59,081 nucleotides of DNA from assembly GCA_024230435.1 (NCBI GenBank), contig JAAERL010000402.1, forward strand, positions 1 to 59,081. The letters run 5' to 3'. The DNA comes from Desulfobacteraceae bacterium (GTDB lineage Bacteria; Desulfobacterota; Desulfobacteria; Desulfobacterales; Desulfosarcinaceae). The translations under genes and the position numbers were made by a program. The notes under the pieces were generated by a model. The model was not told the DNA's origin and searched no databases. It saw only the letters and a list, made by a program, of their open reading frames with translations. The number at the start of each line of letters is the position of its first letter. The stretch's first letter is position 1. Positions 32,618-42,156 of this stretch are shown in pieces.

Positions 32618-32961
32618 GATTCAGTTTCCTGTTTAATGCGCATCCGTTAAATGACTTTCCGGTCCGCAGCCGGGCCATTTTGGGGCAGGTATTCTTTATA
32701 TTCGCCACAATAAAAGGAGCAGCAGCGCGTAATTGCAGTTAAACCAGAATAAATAGCTTAATTTTTACAGACAAGTCAATATAAAACAAATACTTAATTC
32801 TTATGCCTGCAAGGATTGACAAACCATTGGGTTTTCAGTAAGTTGAAAGGCCCTATTGGCTCTATTTATATCTTTGACTGGAGTAAGTTTCGTATAAGCT
32901 CCATTTGCTTAACTTAATTTGGATTCCGTAACACTAACAGAACCAAGATCATAGGATACCC
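32618..32961. promoter_or_regulatory. Divergent promoter region of hisS and the hydantoinase-like gene
   Basis: This 344-bp gap separates diverging genes, so it must hold both promoters. It is AT-rich. No riboswitch, T-box or operator palindrome was recognised, and no -35/-10 pair with proper spacing stands out. Confidence 0.4.
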
Positions 32962-34656
32962 ATGATCATAGGACTCGATGTTGGCGGTACGCATACCGAT
33001 GTTGTTTTAATAAGCGCCCAGGGACTTGTTGCCGAGGCAAAAGTGCCTACAGATTTTTCCAACCTATTTAACACTGTGCTCGATGGATTGAATTGCGTTA
33101 CCCTGGGAATTAATATCCAAAAAATCCGGCGGCTGGTTTTAAGCACTACGTTGACCACCAACCTTGTTGTACAAAATAAGCTTCCTGCTGTTGGCATGGT
33201 CACCGCCGCCGGGCCGGGAATCGATCCGGCGCTTTTTCACCCGCATCCCCACTACTATAAAACCGCTGGGGCCTTGGATCACCGGGGGCGCGAAATCGAG
33301 CCTCTGGATGAAAAACGGCTCCCTGAGATCGGCCTGAAATTGAAACAATCCGGTGTCCGGTACGCCGGTGTGGTTACCAAGTTCTCGGTTCGCAATCCGG
33401 AGCATGAGAAGCGCATGGCCGCTGCATTGGCTCCTTTTTGCGAACATGTTTTTATGGGGCACCAATTTTCAGGGGCCCTGAATTTTCCGCGCCGTATCGC
33501 CACTACCTATCTAAATGCGGCGGTTTATCCAAGCCATAAGCAATTTTTTGAATTCGTTCAAAAATCCCTTAATCAACAAGGGCTTGGCGTTCCCATACGG
33601 ATTTTGAAACCCGATGGCGGGAATATGCAATTCGATGCTTCACTGGACTATCCGGCCCAAACCATTTTGTCCGGTCCCTCCGCCAGTGTTATGGGCGCTC
33701 TGGCTTACGCTCCCCGCGGCAACACCAGCCTGGTAATAGATATCGGAGGTACGACCACGGATATGGCCGTTCTGGTCAACGGGGTTCCTTTGCTGGCCCG
33801 TTCCGGAATTGAAATTGGTCCTTATAAAACATCCATCCGGGCAATGCTAACCCATTCGATCGGCGTTGGCGGCGATAGTGTTGTTCGGGTCCAAAACGGC
33901 GCTATCACAATCGGTCCGGATCGGGCGGGCTGCGCCATGGCTTATGGAGGGTCTTCGCCAACGCCAACAGACGCCTTTTGTGTTTTAGGCCGGGCTGATT
34001 TCCGGGCTGACCGCAAGCGGGCCGCTGAGGGTCTTGCGCCGATCGCCCAAATGCTGGAAGTGCCGGTGCAAGAAGCTGCTGAAAGGATATTCAGAAAAGC
34101 CTGTGTTCAAATCCTTGAAGGCGCCCAAAAGATGGTGGATCATATCAACAGCAAACCGGTTTACACTGTCCATGAAATGGTGGAAGACATACAAATTCAG
34201 CCTGACCACATCTTGGTCCTTGGCGGTCCGGCGGAGCAATTTGCAGAAAAACTTGCAACCCTGTTTGACGGAAAAGTTGCTACGGTTCCACATTACCATG
34301 TGGCCAATGCAATTGGCTGTGCTTTGGCTTCAACTACCTGCGAGGTCTGCATTTACGCTGATACGGCCCGAAAAATCCTTACTGCGCCGAGTGAAAACAT
34401 AAGTAAAAAGATTTCACCGGATTTTTCCATGCGGGATTGCCGTGATATCGCCCTGAGATTACTGCGCGAAAAAGCTCTGCGCCACGGAGCACACCCCGAT
34501 TCTCTGGAAATGGAAATCATTGAGCAGTCACAATTTAATATGATTCGCGGCTTTCAGACTATTGGCAAGAATATCAGGGTACGGGCTCAGGTCAAGCCGG
34601 GTTTGATTCATGGATACGACCCTAAAACTGAAAAATTGATGCGAGACGATTTGTGA
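32962..34656 (+). CDS. Hydantoinase/oxoprolinase family protein (HyuA-like)
   Basis: The 564-residue protein is an ASKHA-fold ATPase. It has an N-terminal phosphate motif MIIGLDVGGTHTDVVL, a STTLTTNLVVQNKLP region (about 61-75) and a second ATP motif LVIDIGGTTTDMAVL (about 258-272). GPSASVMGA lies before that. Family members hydrolyse ATP to open cyclic amides; this single-subunit, 560-residue form lacks HyuB, and its substrate is unknown. It is followed after 13 bp by a histone-deacetylase-like gene and then epmA, one apparent operon. Confidence 0.82.
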   Translation: MIIGLDVGGTHTDVVLISAQGLVAEAKVPTDFSNLFNTVLDGLNCVTLGINIQKIRRLVLSTTLTTNLVVQNKLPAVGMVTAAGPGIDPALFHPHPHYYKTAGALDHRGREIEPLDEKRLPEIGLKLKQSGVRYAGVVTKFSVRNPEHEKRMAAALAPFCEHVFMGHQFSGALNFPRRIATTYLNAAVYPSHKQFFEFVQKSLNQQGLGVPIRILKPDGGNMQFDASLDYPAQTILSGPSASVMGALAYAPRGNTSLVIDIGGTTTDMAVLVNGVPLLARSGIEIGPYKTSIRAMLTHSIGVGGDSVVRVQNGAITIGPDRAGCAMAYGGSSPTPTDAFCVLGRADFRADRKRAAEGLAPIAQMLEVPVQEAAERIFRKACVQILEGAQKMVDHINSKPVYTVHEMVEDIQIQPDHILVLGGPAEQFAEKLATLFDGKVATVPHYHVANAIGCALASTTCEVCIYADTARKILTAPSENISKKISPDFSMRDCRDIALRLLREKALRHGAHPDSLEMEIIEQSQFNMIRGFQTIGKNIRVRAQVKPGLIHGYDPKTEKLMRDDL

Positions 34657-34669
34657 AAAGGTATTTAAG

Positions 34670-35992
34670 ATGCTAAGCGCCAAACACAAGACCGGCCTGG
34701 TTTTTTTTCCCGCATTCGATTGGGCCATCAGCCCGACCCATCCCGAAAGGCAAGAGCGGCTGCTTTATACCCAGGATCAGGTTTTTGAAGAAGGGCTGTT
34801 TGATATCGAGGGAATTACGGAGTTTAAACCGGGGCTGGTGACTATAGAAGATGTTCAACGAACCCATTTTTGCGTGCCCGATCCCAGTGCTGTGATGACC
34901 GAATCCCATTTCATAAGCGCAGGCGGCGCAAAAACCATTGGCACGGCTTTGATGGAGGGAAAAATCAAGCGCGGTTTTGCATTGGTCCGTCCACCGGGCC
35001 ATCATGCCAACCGGGTGGTTCATGGCGCCCGGGGATTTTGCAATGTCAATATTGAAGCCATTATGATCGAGCATATCAGGCATGCTTATGGTGTTAAGCG
35101 GGTCGCCATTGTCGATACCGATTGTCATCATGGAGACGGCACCCAGGACATCTATTGGCATGATCCAAACACTCTTTTTATTTCTCTGCATCAAGACGGC
35201 CGAACGCTTTATCCCGGCTCTGGTTTTCTGGATGAAATGGGCGGGCCAAACGCTATCGGCTATACCATTAATATTCCCCTGCCCCCAAATACGTCTGAAG
35301 AAGGTTTTTTATATACGGTGAAAAATGCCGTCTTGCCCATTGTGGAAGAATTTAAACCGGAATTGATCATAAACTCCGCAGGACAGGACAACCATTATTC
35401 CGACCCTATTACCAACATGAACTTCTGCGCCCATGGTTATGCTGAATTAACCCGGCTGCTCAATGCCGATATCGCCGTTTTGGAGGGCGGGTACTCTATC
35501 GAAGGCGCCCTGCCCTATGTCAACACTGGTATTATCATGGCCATGGCGGGTTTGGATTACAGTCATTTCAGGGAGCCGGATTATGATCCTGAAAAAATTT
35601 GTCAAAGGCCACACGTAACCCGCCAGATCAAGGAAACTTGCGATGCGGCAATTGCGCTGTGGCAACAACGTAAAGTCCTTGCCGGACAGGTACGCAGCGA
35701 AAAAGGCCTTTCACGGCGCACTAGACAAATCTATTATGATACGGATGGTATTCAGGAACATCAGACTGAAATCGTTAAAATTTGCGGCAACTGCGCCGGA
35801 GCGTTGCTCATTGACTCATCTACAAATGAACAGGCCCATATCCTGGCGGTTCATATCCCGCCCGATGCCTGTTATGAGTGCAGACAGCAAGGATTAAAAT
35901 GGTTCGAAAAGGCCGGCGCTGATAATTTTCAACGTATCTATCTGCAAGACCGCACGACAGATCGCTACCAGATTAAAAAACAATCTATCTAA
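34670..35992 (+). CDS. Histone deacetylase-like amidohydrolase with C-terminal zinc ribbon
   Basis: The 440-residue protein has the arginase/HDAC fold. Catalytic dyad H111-H112 lies in RPPGHHAN; zinc ligands are D151 and H153 (DTDCHHGDG) and D240 (SAGQDNH, where SAGFDAH is usual); the LEGGY loop gives Y275. Bacterial members deacetylate acetylpolyamines, acetoin-related substrates or proteins. After residue 360 there is an extra tail with C372-x2-C375 and C401-x2-C404, a likely structural zinc ribbon not found in simple HDAC homologues. It sits between hyuA-like and epmA with 12-13 bp gaps. Confidence 0.85.
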   Translation: MLSAKHKTGLVFFPAFDWAISPTHPERQERLLYTQDQVFEEGLFDIEGITEFKPGLVTIEDVQRTHFCVPDPSAVMTESHFISAGGAKTIGTALMEGKIKRGFALVRPPGHHANRVVHGARGFCNVNIEAIMIEHIRHAYGVKRVAIVDTDCHHGDGTQDIYWHDPNTLFISLHQDGRTLYPGSGFLDEMGGPNAIGYTINIPLPPNTSEEGFLYTVKNAVLPIVEEFKPELIINSAGQDNHYSDPITNMNFCAHGYAELTRLLNADIAVLEGGYSIEGALPYVNTGIIMAMAGLDYSHFREPDYDPEKICQRPHVTRQIKETCDAAIALWQQRKVLAGQVRSEKGLSRRTRQIYYDTDGIQEHQTEIVKICGNCAGALLIDSSTNEQAHILAVHIPPDACYECRQQGLKWFEKAGADNFQRIYLQDRTTDRYQIKKQSI

Positions 35993-36004
35993 AAACTGTA
36001 TCCC

Positions 36005-36928
36005 ATGTCTGAACAATTCAAACTCTACACAAAAAAAAAGAACCTTAAGCTCAGGGCCCAAATAATGACCGCTATCAGAGACTTCTTCACAACCGGTGAT
36101 TACCTGGAAGTGGAAACGCCCGTGAGGATACCCGCCCCGGCGCCTGAAGCTCATATAGACGCCGTTGCCAGTGGTGACTGGTATTTGCAAACATCACCCG
36201 AATTATGCATGAAACGCTTGCTGGCTGCCGGATATGAACGTATTTTCCAAATTTGTAAATGTTTTCGCCACAAAGAGCGCGGCCGTGTTCATCTGCCGGA
36301 AATGACGTTGTTGGAATGGTACATTGCCCATGCAGATTACCTGGATATGATGAAAAGTTGTGAAGCCTTGATAGGAAAAATCCTCGAAACCCTTGGACGA
36401 ACAAAAGCGTTGACTTACCAGGGCCGTAAAATCGATTTAACCCCTTCCTGGCGGCGTTTAAGAGTTGCTTCAGCGTTTGAACGTTATGGTTCCGTTTCAA
36501 TGCAGGCAGCGTTGAAAGACAATCGCTTTGATGAAATCATGGGTTTGGAAATCGAACCAAACCTGGGATGGGATAAACCTGTCTTTATTTTTGACTACCC
36601 CATAGAATGCGGAGCACTCGCACGAAGAAAAGCCAGCCAACCCGAAATAGCTGAACGTTTTGAACTATATATTGGCGGTCTGGAGCTTTGTAATGCCTTC
36701 AGCGAACTGACCGACCCTGAAGAGCAACGGCTGCGATTTGAATCTGAATTGGCGGCCCGAAGCTCTGCCGGCAGCCCGTCCTGGCCATTGCCAGAAACAT
36801 TCTTAACAGCCCTCAAAGACATGCCGCCGGCAACCGGTAACGCATTAGGCATAGATCGTTTGGTTATGCTTTTAGCCAATACCGACAGTATTGGCGATGT
36901 TGTCGCCTTTGCGCCAGAAGATACTTAG
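36005..36928 (+). CDS. epmA: EF-P lysine lysyltransferase-like (EpmA/PoxA/GenX)
   Basis: The 307-residue protein is a class II LysRS catalytic core without an anticodon domain. It has motif 1 (DYLEVETPVRIPAPAPEAHI), motif 2 (CFRHKERGRVHLPEMTLLEW) and motif 3 (TGNALGIDRLVMLLA). EpmA attaches (R)-beta-lysine to elongation factor P to relieve polyproline stalling. EpmB and efp are not in the window. The length is normal. It ends the three-gene run that starts with the hydantoinase-like gene. Confidence 0.92.
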   Translation: MSEQFKLYTKKKNLKLRAQIMTAIRDFFTTGDYLEVETPVRIPAPAPEAHIDAVASGDWYLQTSPELCMKRLLAAGYERIFQICKCFRHKERGRVHLPEMTLLEWYIAHADYLDMMKSCEALIGKILETLGRTKALTYQGRKIDLTPSWRRLRVASAFERYGSVSMQAALKDNRFDEIMGLEIEPNLGWDKPVFIFDYPIECGALARRKASQPEIAERFELYIGGLELCNAFSELTDPEEQRLRFESELAARSSAGSPSWPLPETFLTALKDMPPATGNALGIDRLVMLLANTDSIGDVVAFAPEDT

Positions 36929-37064
36929 GGTCCTGGCGCCTGCCGATTTATTAACAAAGCTATAGTATTTGTTCTTATTATCCGATAATAACATTATTGC
37001 ATGATAGACGAAGCGGGGCGGGAAAAGATTTTCACGTAATGCAGATCAATGTTAAGACATTATT

Positions 37065-37101
37065 GATAACGTTATTTGTAACGTTATTTGTAACGTTATG
37101 T
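37065..37101. promoter_or_regulatory. Triple direct repeat upstream of the hybrid kinase gene
   Basis: Three copies of (G/A)TAACGTTATTT/GT stand head to tail at 12-bp period, ending about 25 bp before the GTG start. Each contains the palindrome AACGTT. A run at this spacing, about one helix turn, is typical of cooperative operator sites, but could also be slippage. No regulator gene is adjacent. Confidence 0.5.
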
Positions 37102-37125
37102 TTCGGTACGAAAGGGACGTAACTC

Positions 37126-39549
37126 GTGACACTCAAGATCAATCCTGAATTACTTGCAAAACTAATCGAACAAACGGTTCAAATCATCTATCATGCACAG
37201 ACAGTTACCGGTAAGGTGTCCTGGCATGGCGCTTCGGAAGCCATTTGCGGATACCCTGATTCCGATTTAAAAAATTGGCGTGTTCAGCAATGGCAAGACC
37301 ACATTCATCCCGAGGATCAGTCAGGCGTTATCGGAGCCCACGAAAAAGCGTTTAAAGACAAAGGATCATACTGCCTGGAGTATCGGTTTAAGCGGAAAAC
37401 AGGCGACTACATCTGGCTCGAAGATCATGGCTTTTATGCCAATGACGGCAGTACCGCCATGATCGGTTCAATCAAAGACATCAATAAACGCAAAACGTTT
37501 GAGCTAAAATTGGTAAAATACCAAAATGAGCTTGAAGACAGAGTCGTCCGGCGTACCTCCGAATTAATGAATATCAATAGCCGCCTGAGCCATGAAATAA
37601 AAAGGCGTTACCGAATGGACGCCGCCCTGGAAGAAAGCGAAGAACGCTACCGCAGGGTTTTTGAAAATACCGGCGCGGCCACTATCCTGATCGAAAAGGA
37701 TATGACCATTTCCATGGCCAACGCGAAAGCATCTGAACTGTTCGGCCATCCTGTCAACGAATTGGTAGGAAATTTCAAAGTTGTTGATTTTGCAACATCC
37801 GAACACCGCGACAGGTTAATGCTTTTTCATGAGCTTTATGTCCAGCAGAATCCCAATGCGCCTACGCAGTTTGAATTTAAAATTATAAATAATAACAATA
37901 AAATATTGGATATTGTCGCCCAAATCCAATGGATCACTCAAACCGGCCAGGCGGTGGCTTCTTTTTTGGATGTTACCGAAACAAAGACGGCGTTGCGGGA
38001 TCGGGAACGTTTGGCCACTGTGATCGAACAATCCGCTGACAGTATTCTCATCACCAATATGCATGGCCTTATCGAATATGCCAATAAAGCTTTTGAAACC
38101 ATTCATGGTATAGATCGTGCGGGCATTATCGGCAAAACCTATGAGGAGTCTTTTTTTAGCCCCCAAGAACGTAAAATCATAAAAAAAATGACCTACATGG
38201 TTTCAAAAAAAGATAATTGGTCAAGCAGGATTCATACAAAAAACCCAAACGGTAAAATTATTATCGCGGATACCAATATTTTTCCCATTTGCAACCGCCA
38301 GGGCAAGGCCGTTAACCTGGTATGCTCTAAAAAGGACATTACCAGGGAAGTGCAATTGGAAAAACAATTGCAGCACTCTCAAAAAATGGAGGCCATTGGT
38401 ACGCTGGCAGGTGGTATCGCCCATGATTTCAATAATATTTTAGGAGGCATCCTTGGATTTGCCGAGCTTTCAATACGGATAATTCCTGAAGAGAAAAATC
38501 GGCTTCATCATAATCTAAGACGCATTCTGCAAGGTTGTGAGCGAGCCAAGGATTTAATACGGCATATTCTGACATTCAGCCGCAAAAATGACGAAAAAAA
38601 CAAACCTATAGAAATTCAACTGGTGGTAAAAGAAGCGCTTAAGCTTTTAAGAGCTTCAATACCTTCATCCATTGAGTTCCGGCAATTTATCGAAAGCAAA
38701 CCCAGTGTTGTCCACACCACAGCTACCCATATCCACCAGGTGGTGATGAACCTGTGCACTAATGCCGCCCAGGCAATGCAAAAAACCGGTGGTGAATTAA
38801 TGGTCATGCTGAAAAATATGGAACTTACACCGGAGCAATGCCAGTCCCGATATAATGTAACTCCTGGGCCTTATGCCGCCATTACGGTCAAGGACACCGG
38901 TCATGGCATGGAGACCCAAGCCCTTGAAAGAGCCTTCGAACCTTATTTCACAACCAAGGCGCCAAAGGGTGGCACAGGTCTGGGACTGGCTGTTGTGCAT
39001 GGTATTGTTCAAAACATGAACGGGCTCATCCAGATAGAAAGTATTATAGGCAAGGGTACAACCGTAAACGTGTTCCTGCCACGGTTGACAAACATGGTGG
39101 AAAACAAGGAATCCAGCCTTGTGGAGCCGCCCCGCGGAAAAGAAAAAATCCTGATAGTTGATGACGAGCTTTTTATTCTGGAAATCATGAAGGAACTGCT
39201 CGTCACCCTGGGCTACGAAGTTGATACCTTTGAAAGCGGCCAACAGGCACTGGATCAGTTACGTAAAAACCCCGATAAATATGATTTGCTTATCGCTGAC
39301 CAAGCCATGCCAAAAATGACCGGTTACCAGTTAGTCGATCACGTCAGGCGGATACAACCCGATTTGCCGGTAATTTTATGCACAGGTTTGGGAATCGATG
39401 AAATGGACGAAGCATTCAAAGCTGCCAAAATTTTGGCCGTACTGCATAAACCCATTCAATATGAACAATTGGCTTTCACCGTCCGCAAAGTCCTGGACTC
39501 AAAAAATCAATCTTTTGAGCTCACATCCACACCGCGAACACAGGCATAA
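37126..39549 (+). CDS. Hybrid sensor histidine kinase (PAS-PAS-PAS-HisKA-HATPase-REC)
   Basis: The 807-residue soluble protein has three PAS domains (about 15-125, 175-285, 290-410), with a coiled coil between the first two. The HisKA box is AGGIAHDFNNILGGILGF (H433). The HATPase has VVMNLCTNAAQAM, DTGHGME and GTGLGLAVVHG, and the C-terminal receiver has D725 (LLIADQAMPKM). The GTG start follows GAAAGGGACG. There is no membrane segment, so it should sense an internal cue, for example redox or a bound ligand. It overlaps the convergent MFS gene by 43 bp. Confidence 0.9.
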   Translation: MTLKINPELLAKLIEQTVQIIYHAQTVTGKVSWHGASEAICGYPDSDLKNWRVQQWQDHIHPEDQSGVIGAHEKAFKDKGSYCLEYRFKRKTGDYIWLEDHGFYANDGSTAMIGSIKDINKRKTFELKLVKYQNELEDRVVRRTSELMNINSRLSHEIKRRYRMDAALEESEERYRRVFENTGAATILIEKDMTISMANAKASELFGHPVNELVGNFKVVDFATSEHRDRLMLFHELYVQQNPNAPTQFEFKIINNNNKILDIVAQIQWITQTGQAVASFLDVTETKTALRDRERLATVIEQSADSILITNMHGLIEYANKAFETIHGIDRAGIIGKTYEESFFSPQERKIIKKMTYMVSKKDNWSSRIHTKNPNGKIIIADTNIFPICNRQGKAVNLVCSKKDITREVQLEKQLQHSQKMEAIGTLAGGIAHDFNNILGGILGFAELSIRIIPEEKNRLHHNLRRILQGCERAKDLIRHILTFSRKNDEKNKPIEIQLVVKEALKLLRASIPSSIEFRQFIESKPSVVHTTATHIHQVVMNLCTNAAQAMQKTGGELMVMLKNMELTPEQCQSRYNVTPGPYAAITVKDTGHGMETQALERAFEPYFTTKAPKGGTGLGLAVVHGIVQNMNGLIQIESIIGKGTTVNVFLPRLTNMVENKESSLVEPPRGKEKILIVDDELFILEIMKELLVTLGYEVDTFESGQQALDQLRKNPDKYDLLIADQAMPKMTGYQLVDHVRRIQPDLPVILCTGLGIDEMDEAFKAAKILAVLHKPIQYEQLAFTVRKVLDSKNQSFELTSTPRTQA

Positions 39550-40706
39550 AATACAGCAACACCAATGATCATTATAACTGCACCCATCCTAAAAGAATCC
39601 CTGAGTTCAAACCAATCCATCATCAAACCGGCAAACAGTGATCCCAAAAGCATGCCCAAACTGTGCGACATTGTTAATATTGCAATCACCGATCCCATCG
39701 AATTGGTCTTATGTCCTTTTCGGACAGCTACGGCCATAAGTGCGGGCATGGACATCCCGCCGCCCAGTCCGAAAATGATACTGGCGATATAAAGGTCCGC
39801 CGGAGTCCTGGCCCAATAGTATGTATATATTGCAGCAGCGGAGACTACCCCTCCGGCAATAACCAGGACTTTACAGTTCCATCGGTCCGCCGCGCATCCC
39901 ATGGGAAACTGAATGGCTCCGCTGATAAGAACACCCAGCATGACCAGAACACCTATCTGTGAACTGTCCAACCCGAATTGTAAATCAGCCAGGACCGGCA
40001 AAAAGCCCCAAATTATGCCTATGCTCGCAGTATACGCCAATCTAAATACAAAAAGCCCGGAAATTACCGGATCACCGATAATCACAGTCCATTTAACGGG
40101 CGGCTGCCCCTTTCGCACTGCGGCTTCCGATGCAGTTGGCGGCAGAAAAAGAACACACAAAAAGAACCCGGCAAGAGACAAAACACCCATACAGATAAAC
40201 GTTGCGTTCAAACCAAAGTTATCGTTAAGTACACCGCCGGCCACTGGCCCTATACTCAAACCAAAAAACAGGGACATATTAAATAGCCCCATGGTTGTAC
40301 CTTCCTTTCCGGAAGGCGTGATATCGCCTACATAAGCCTGGACTACTGGCATTATCATTGCCGAAGCGATGCCTTGAAAAAAACGTATGACGATCAAATG
40401 AATGACACTGCTTGATATCACAAACGTTACAGACACAAGCGTATAAGCCAACAAGCCGTATAGGATGAGAGGTTTGCGCCCCTTCCGGTCAGACAGCCGG
40501 CCGAAGTAGGGTAAAAAAAAGGTCCTGGAAAGAGAAAAGGCGCCAAAGATCAGTCCTATATAAAGTCCCGCAGCGCCTAAATCATGGGCGTAGACCGGCA
40601 ACAGGGGAACTACGATGCCAACGCCCGTAATGGTTGCAAATAATGAAAAGAACAGAATCGCAAATACTTTTTTATCAGCAAAAGAAATCAAAATCAGGTC
40701 CGCCAC
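39507..40706 (-). CDS. MFS transporter, drug-efflux-like (MdtG/TetA type)
   Basis: The 399-residue protein has twelve membrane helices. The loop 2-3 signature is GRLSDRKGRKPLILYGL (about 69-85), and the motif C-like GLSIGPVAGGVLND (about 149-162) marks an antiporter of the DHA1 type. The substrate is unknown. The best start is GTG 40706, but no ribosome site precedes it and the 5' end lies next to the terminator of the upstream operon, so the exact start is uncertain. Its 3' end overlaps the hybrid kinase gene tail to tail. Confidence 0.82.
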   Translation of the reverse strand: MADLILISFADKKVFAILFFSLFATITGVGIVVPLLPVYAHDLGAAGLYIGLIFGAFSLSRTFFLPYFGRLSDRKGRKPLILYGLLAYTLVSVTFVISSSVIHLIVIRFFQGIASAMIMPVVQAYVGDITPSGKEGTTMGLFNMSLFFGLSIGPVAGGVLNDNFGLNATFICMGVLSLAGFFLCVLFLPPTASEAAVRKGQPPVKWTVIIGDPVISGLFVFRLAYTASIGIIWGFLPVLADLQFGLDSSQIGVLVMLGVLISGAIQFPMGCAADRWNCKVLVIAGGVVSAAAIYTYYWARTPADLYIASIIFGLGGGMSMPALMAVAVRKGHKTNSMGSVIAILTMSHSLGMLLGSLFAGLMMDWFELRDSFRMGAVIMIIGVAVFYACVRGVDVSSKD

Positions 40707-40711
40707 ATTTT

Positions 40712-40747
40712 AGAGAAAAAGGAACCTGGATGAAATCCAAGTTCCTA
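40712..40747 (-). terminator. Terminator of the moeA-pgm directon
   Basis: On the minus strand AGGAACTTGGA / TCCAGGTTCCT form an 11-bp stem (one mismatch) with a 5-nt loop, followed by TTTTTCT. It lies 40 bp after the phosphomannomutase gene and directly before the MFS gene. Confidence 0.85.
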
Positions 40748-40787
40748 TAAGATGAATCTATTTATAGTAGATTTATTTATATACCGA

Positions 40788-42143
40788 TTATATACCGGTT
40801 TTGATATTTTCCAATACAGTTTCCATGGTATTTCTTATGACGTTGAGCCGATCCTCAGAAAGCGCTTCAAAACGTAATACCAGGGCCGGTTGGGTATTCG
40901 AAGCCCGGACCAGCCCCCATCCATCTCCGAACAGCACACGGGCGCCGTCAATATCGATGACTTTTTCCCGCTGGCGGAAATATTCGGTAACTTTTTCCAC
41001 AACCTCAAATTTAACATTATCAGGACAATCCATTCTGATTTCAGGGGTTGAATAGGTTTTGGGCACATCTGACAGTAACTGTGTGATGGTCTTTCCGGTA
41101 GACGAAAGGATTTCCAGCAGTCTGCAGGTGGCATAAACAGCATCATCGAAACCCAAATAACGATCGGCAAAAAATATGTGGCCGCTCATCTCACCGGCCA
41201 GTTCCGCTTTTTCTTCTTTCATCTTTTGCTTGATCATAGAGTGGCCGGTACACCACATAATGGCTTTTCCGCCGTTTTTTTCAATATCATCGTACATGGT
41301 CTGGGAGCATTTGACTTCGGAAATAAATGTCGCACCCGGTTTCCGGGACAGGATTTCACGGCTGAAAAGAATCATCAACTGATCACCATAAATCAGGCTG
41401 CCATTGGCATCCACTACCCCGATGCGATCCCCATCGCCATCGTAGCCAAAGCCCACATCCAGTTTTTTATCTTTTACCAGTTCAATTAAATCGACCATGT
41501 TGTCTGCCACTGTAGGATCAGCTTCATGGTTGGGAAAGTTGCCGTCCGGCTGTGTATAAAGCTCGTGCACTTCACATCCCAGGGATTTTAAAATTGGAAC
41601 CGCCGTTATACCGGCCATACCATTGCCACAATCCACCCCTACCCGCATAGGCTTTTTCAAATTAATGTTTTTAAGAACATAATCAATATAAGGCATCATA
41701 ATTTTATAAGATTCCACGCTGCCCCGGCCTTGCGGAAATTCTTTTTTTTCTATAATTTTGCGTATCTGTTGAAGCTGCTCGCCGTAAACCGAATCCACAC
41801 CGCTGCAAATTTTGAATCCATTATATTCCGGTGGATTATGACTGGCGGTAACCATCACGCTGCCCTGGGTTTCAAGGCTCCGGATCGCAAAATAACAAAC
41901 CGGTGTGGAGCAAAGGCCAATATCCACTATCCGGCAGCCGGTGGATTTGAGCCCTTCGATCAAACATTTGGTGTAGGCCTCGGAAGTTACCCGGCAATCA
42001 CGTCCTACGGCAATATAGCTTTTTTGCTCTTGTAACAAGTAAGTTCCAATGGCTTTGCCCAGCAAAACCACATCGTCTTCATTTAGATCTTTGCCAGCGA
42101 TACCACGAATGTCGTATTGGCGAAAAATCTCGTGATTCAACAT
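40788..42143 (-). CDS. Phosphomannomutase/phosphoglucomutase (AlgC-like)
   Basis: The 451-residue enzyme starts at ATG 42143 behind AAGGAG (the longer frame would run into uppP). It has the phosphoserine loop TASHNPPEYNGFK (S101), the metal loop DGDGDR (about 242-247), the sugar loop GEMSGH and the C-terminal phosphate loop RASNTQPALVLRFEA. It interconverts hexose 1- and 6-phosphates for polysaccharide precursors. It follows uppP by 13 bp and ends the directon; both act in envelope glycan synthesis. Confidence 0.92.
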   Translation of the reverse strand: MLNHEIFRQYDIRGIAGKDLNEDDVVLLGKAIGTYLLQEQKSYIAVGRDCRVTSEAYTKCLIEGLKSTGCRIVDIGLCSTPVCYFAIRSLETQGSVMVTASHNPPEYNGFKICSGVDSVYGEQLQQIRKIIEKKEFPQGRGSVESYKIMMPYIDYVLKNINLKKPMRVGVDCGNGMAGITAVPILKSLGCEVHELYTQPDGNFPNHEADPTVADNMVDLIELVKDKKLDVGFGYDGDGDRIGVVDANGSLIYGDQLMILFSREILSRKPGATFISEVKCSQTMYDDIEKNGGKAIMWCTGHSMIKQKMKEEKAELAGEMSGHIFFADRYLGFDDAVYATCRLLEILSSTGKTITQLLSDVPKTYSTPEIRMDCPDNVKFEVVEKVTEYFRQREKVIDIDGARVLFGDGWGLVRASNTQPALVLRFEALSEDRLNVIRNTMETVLENIKTGI

Positions 42144-42156
42144 ATTTATCTCCTTA

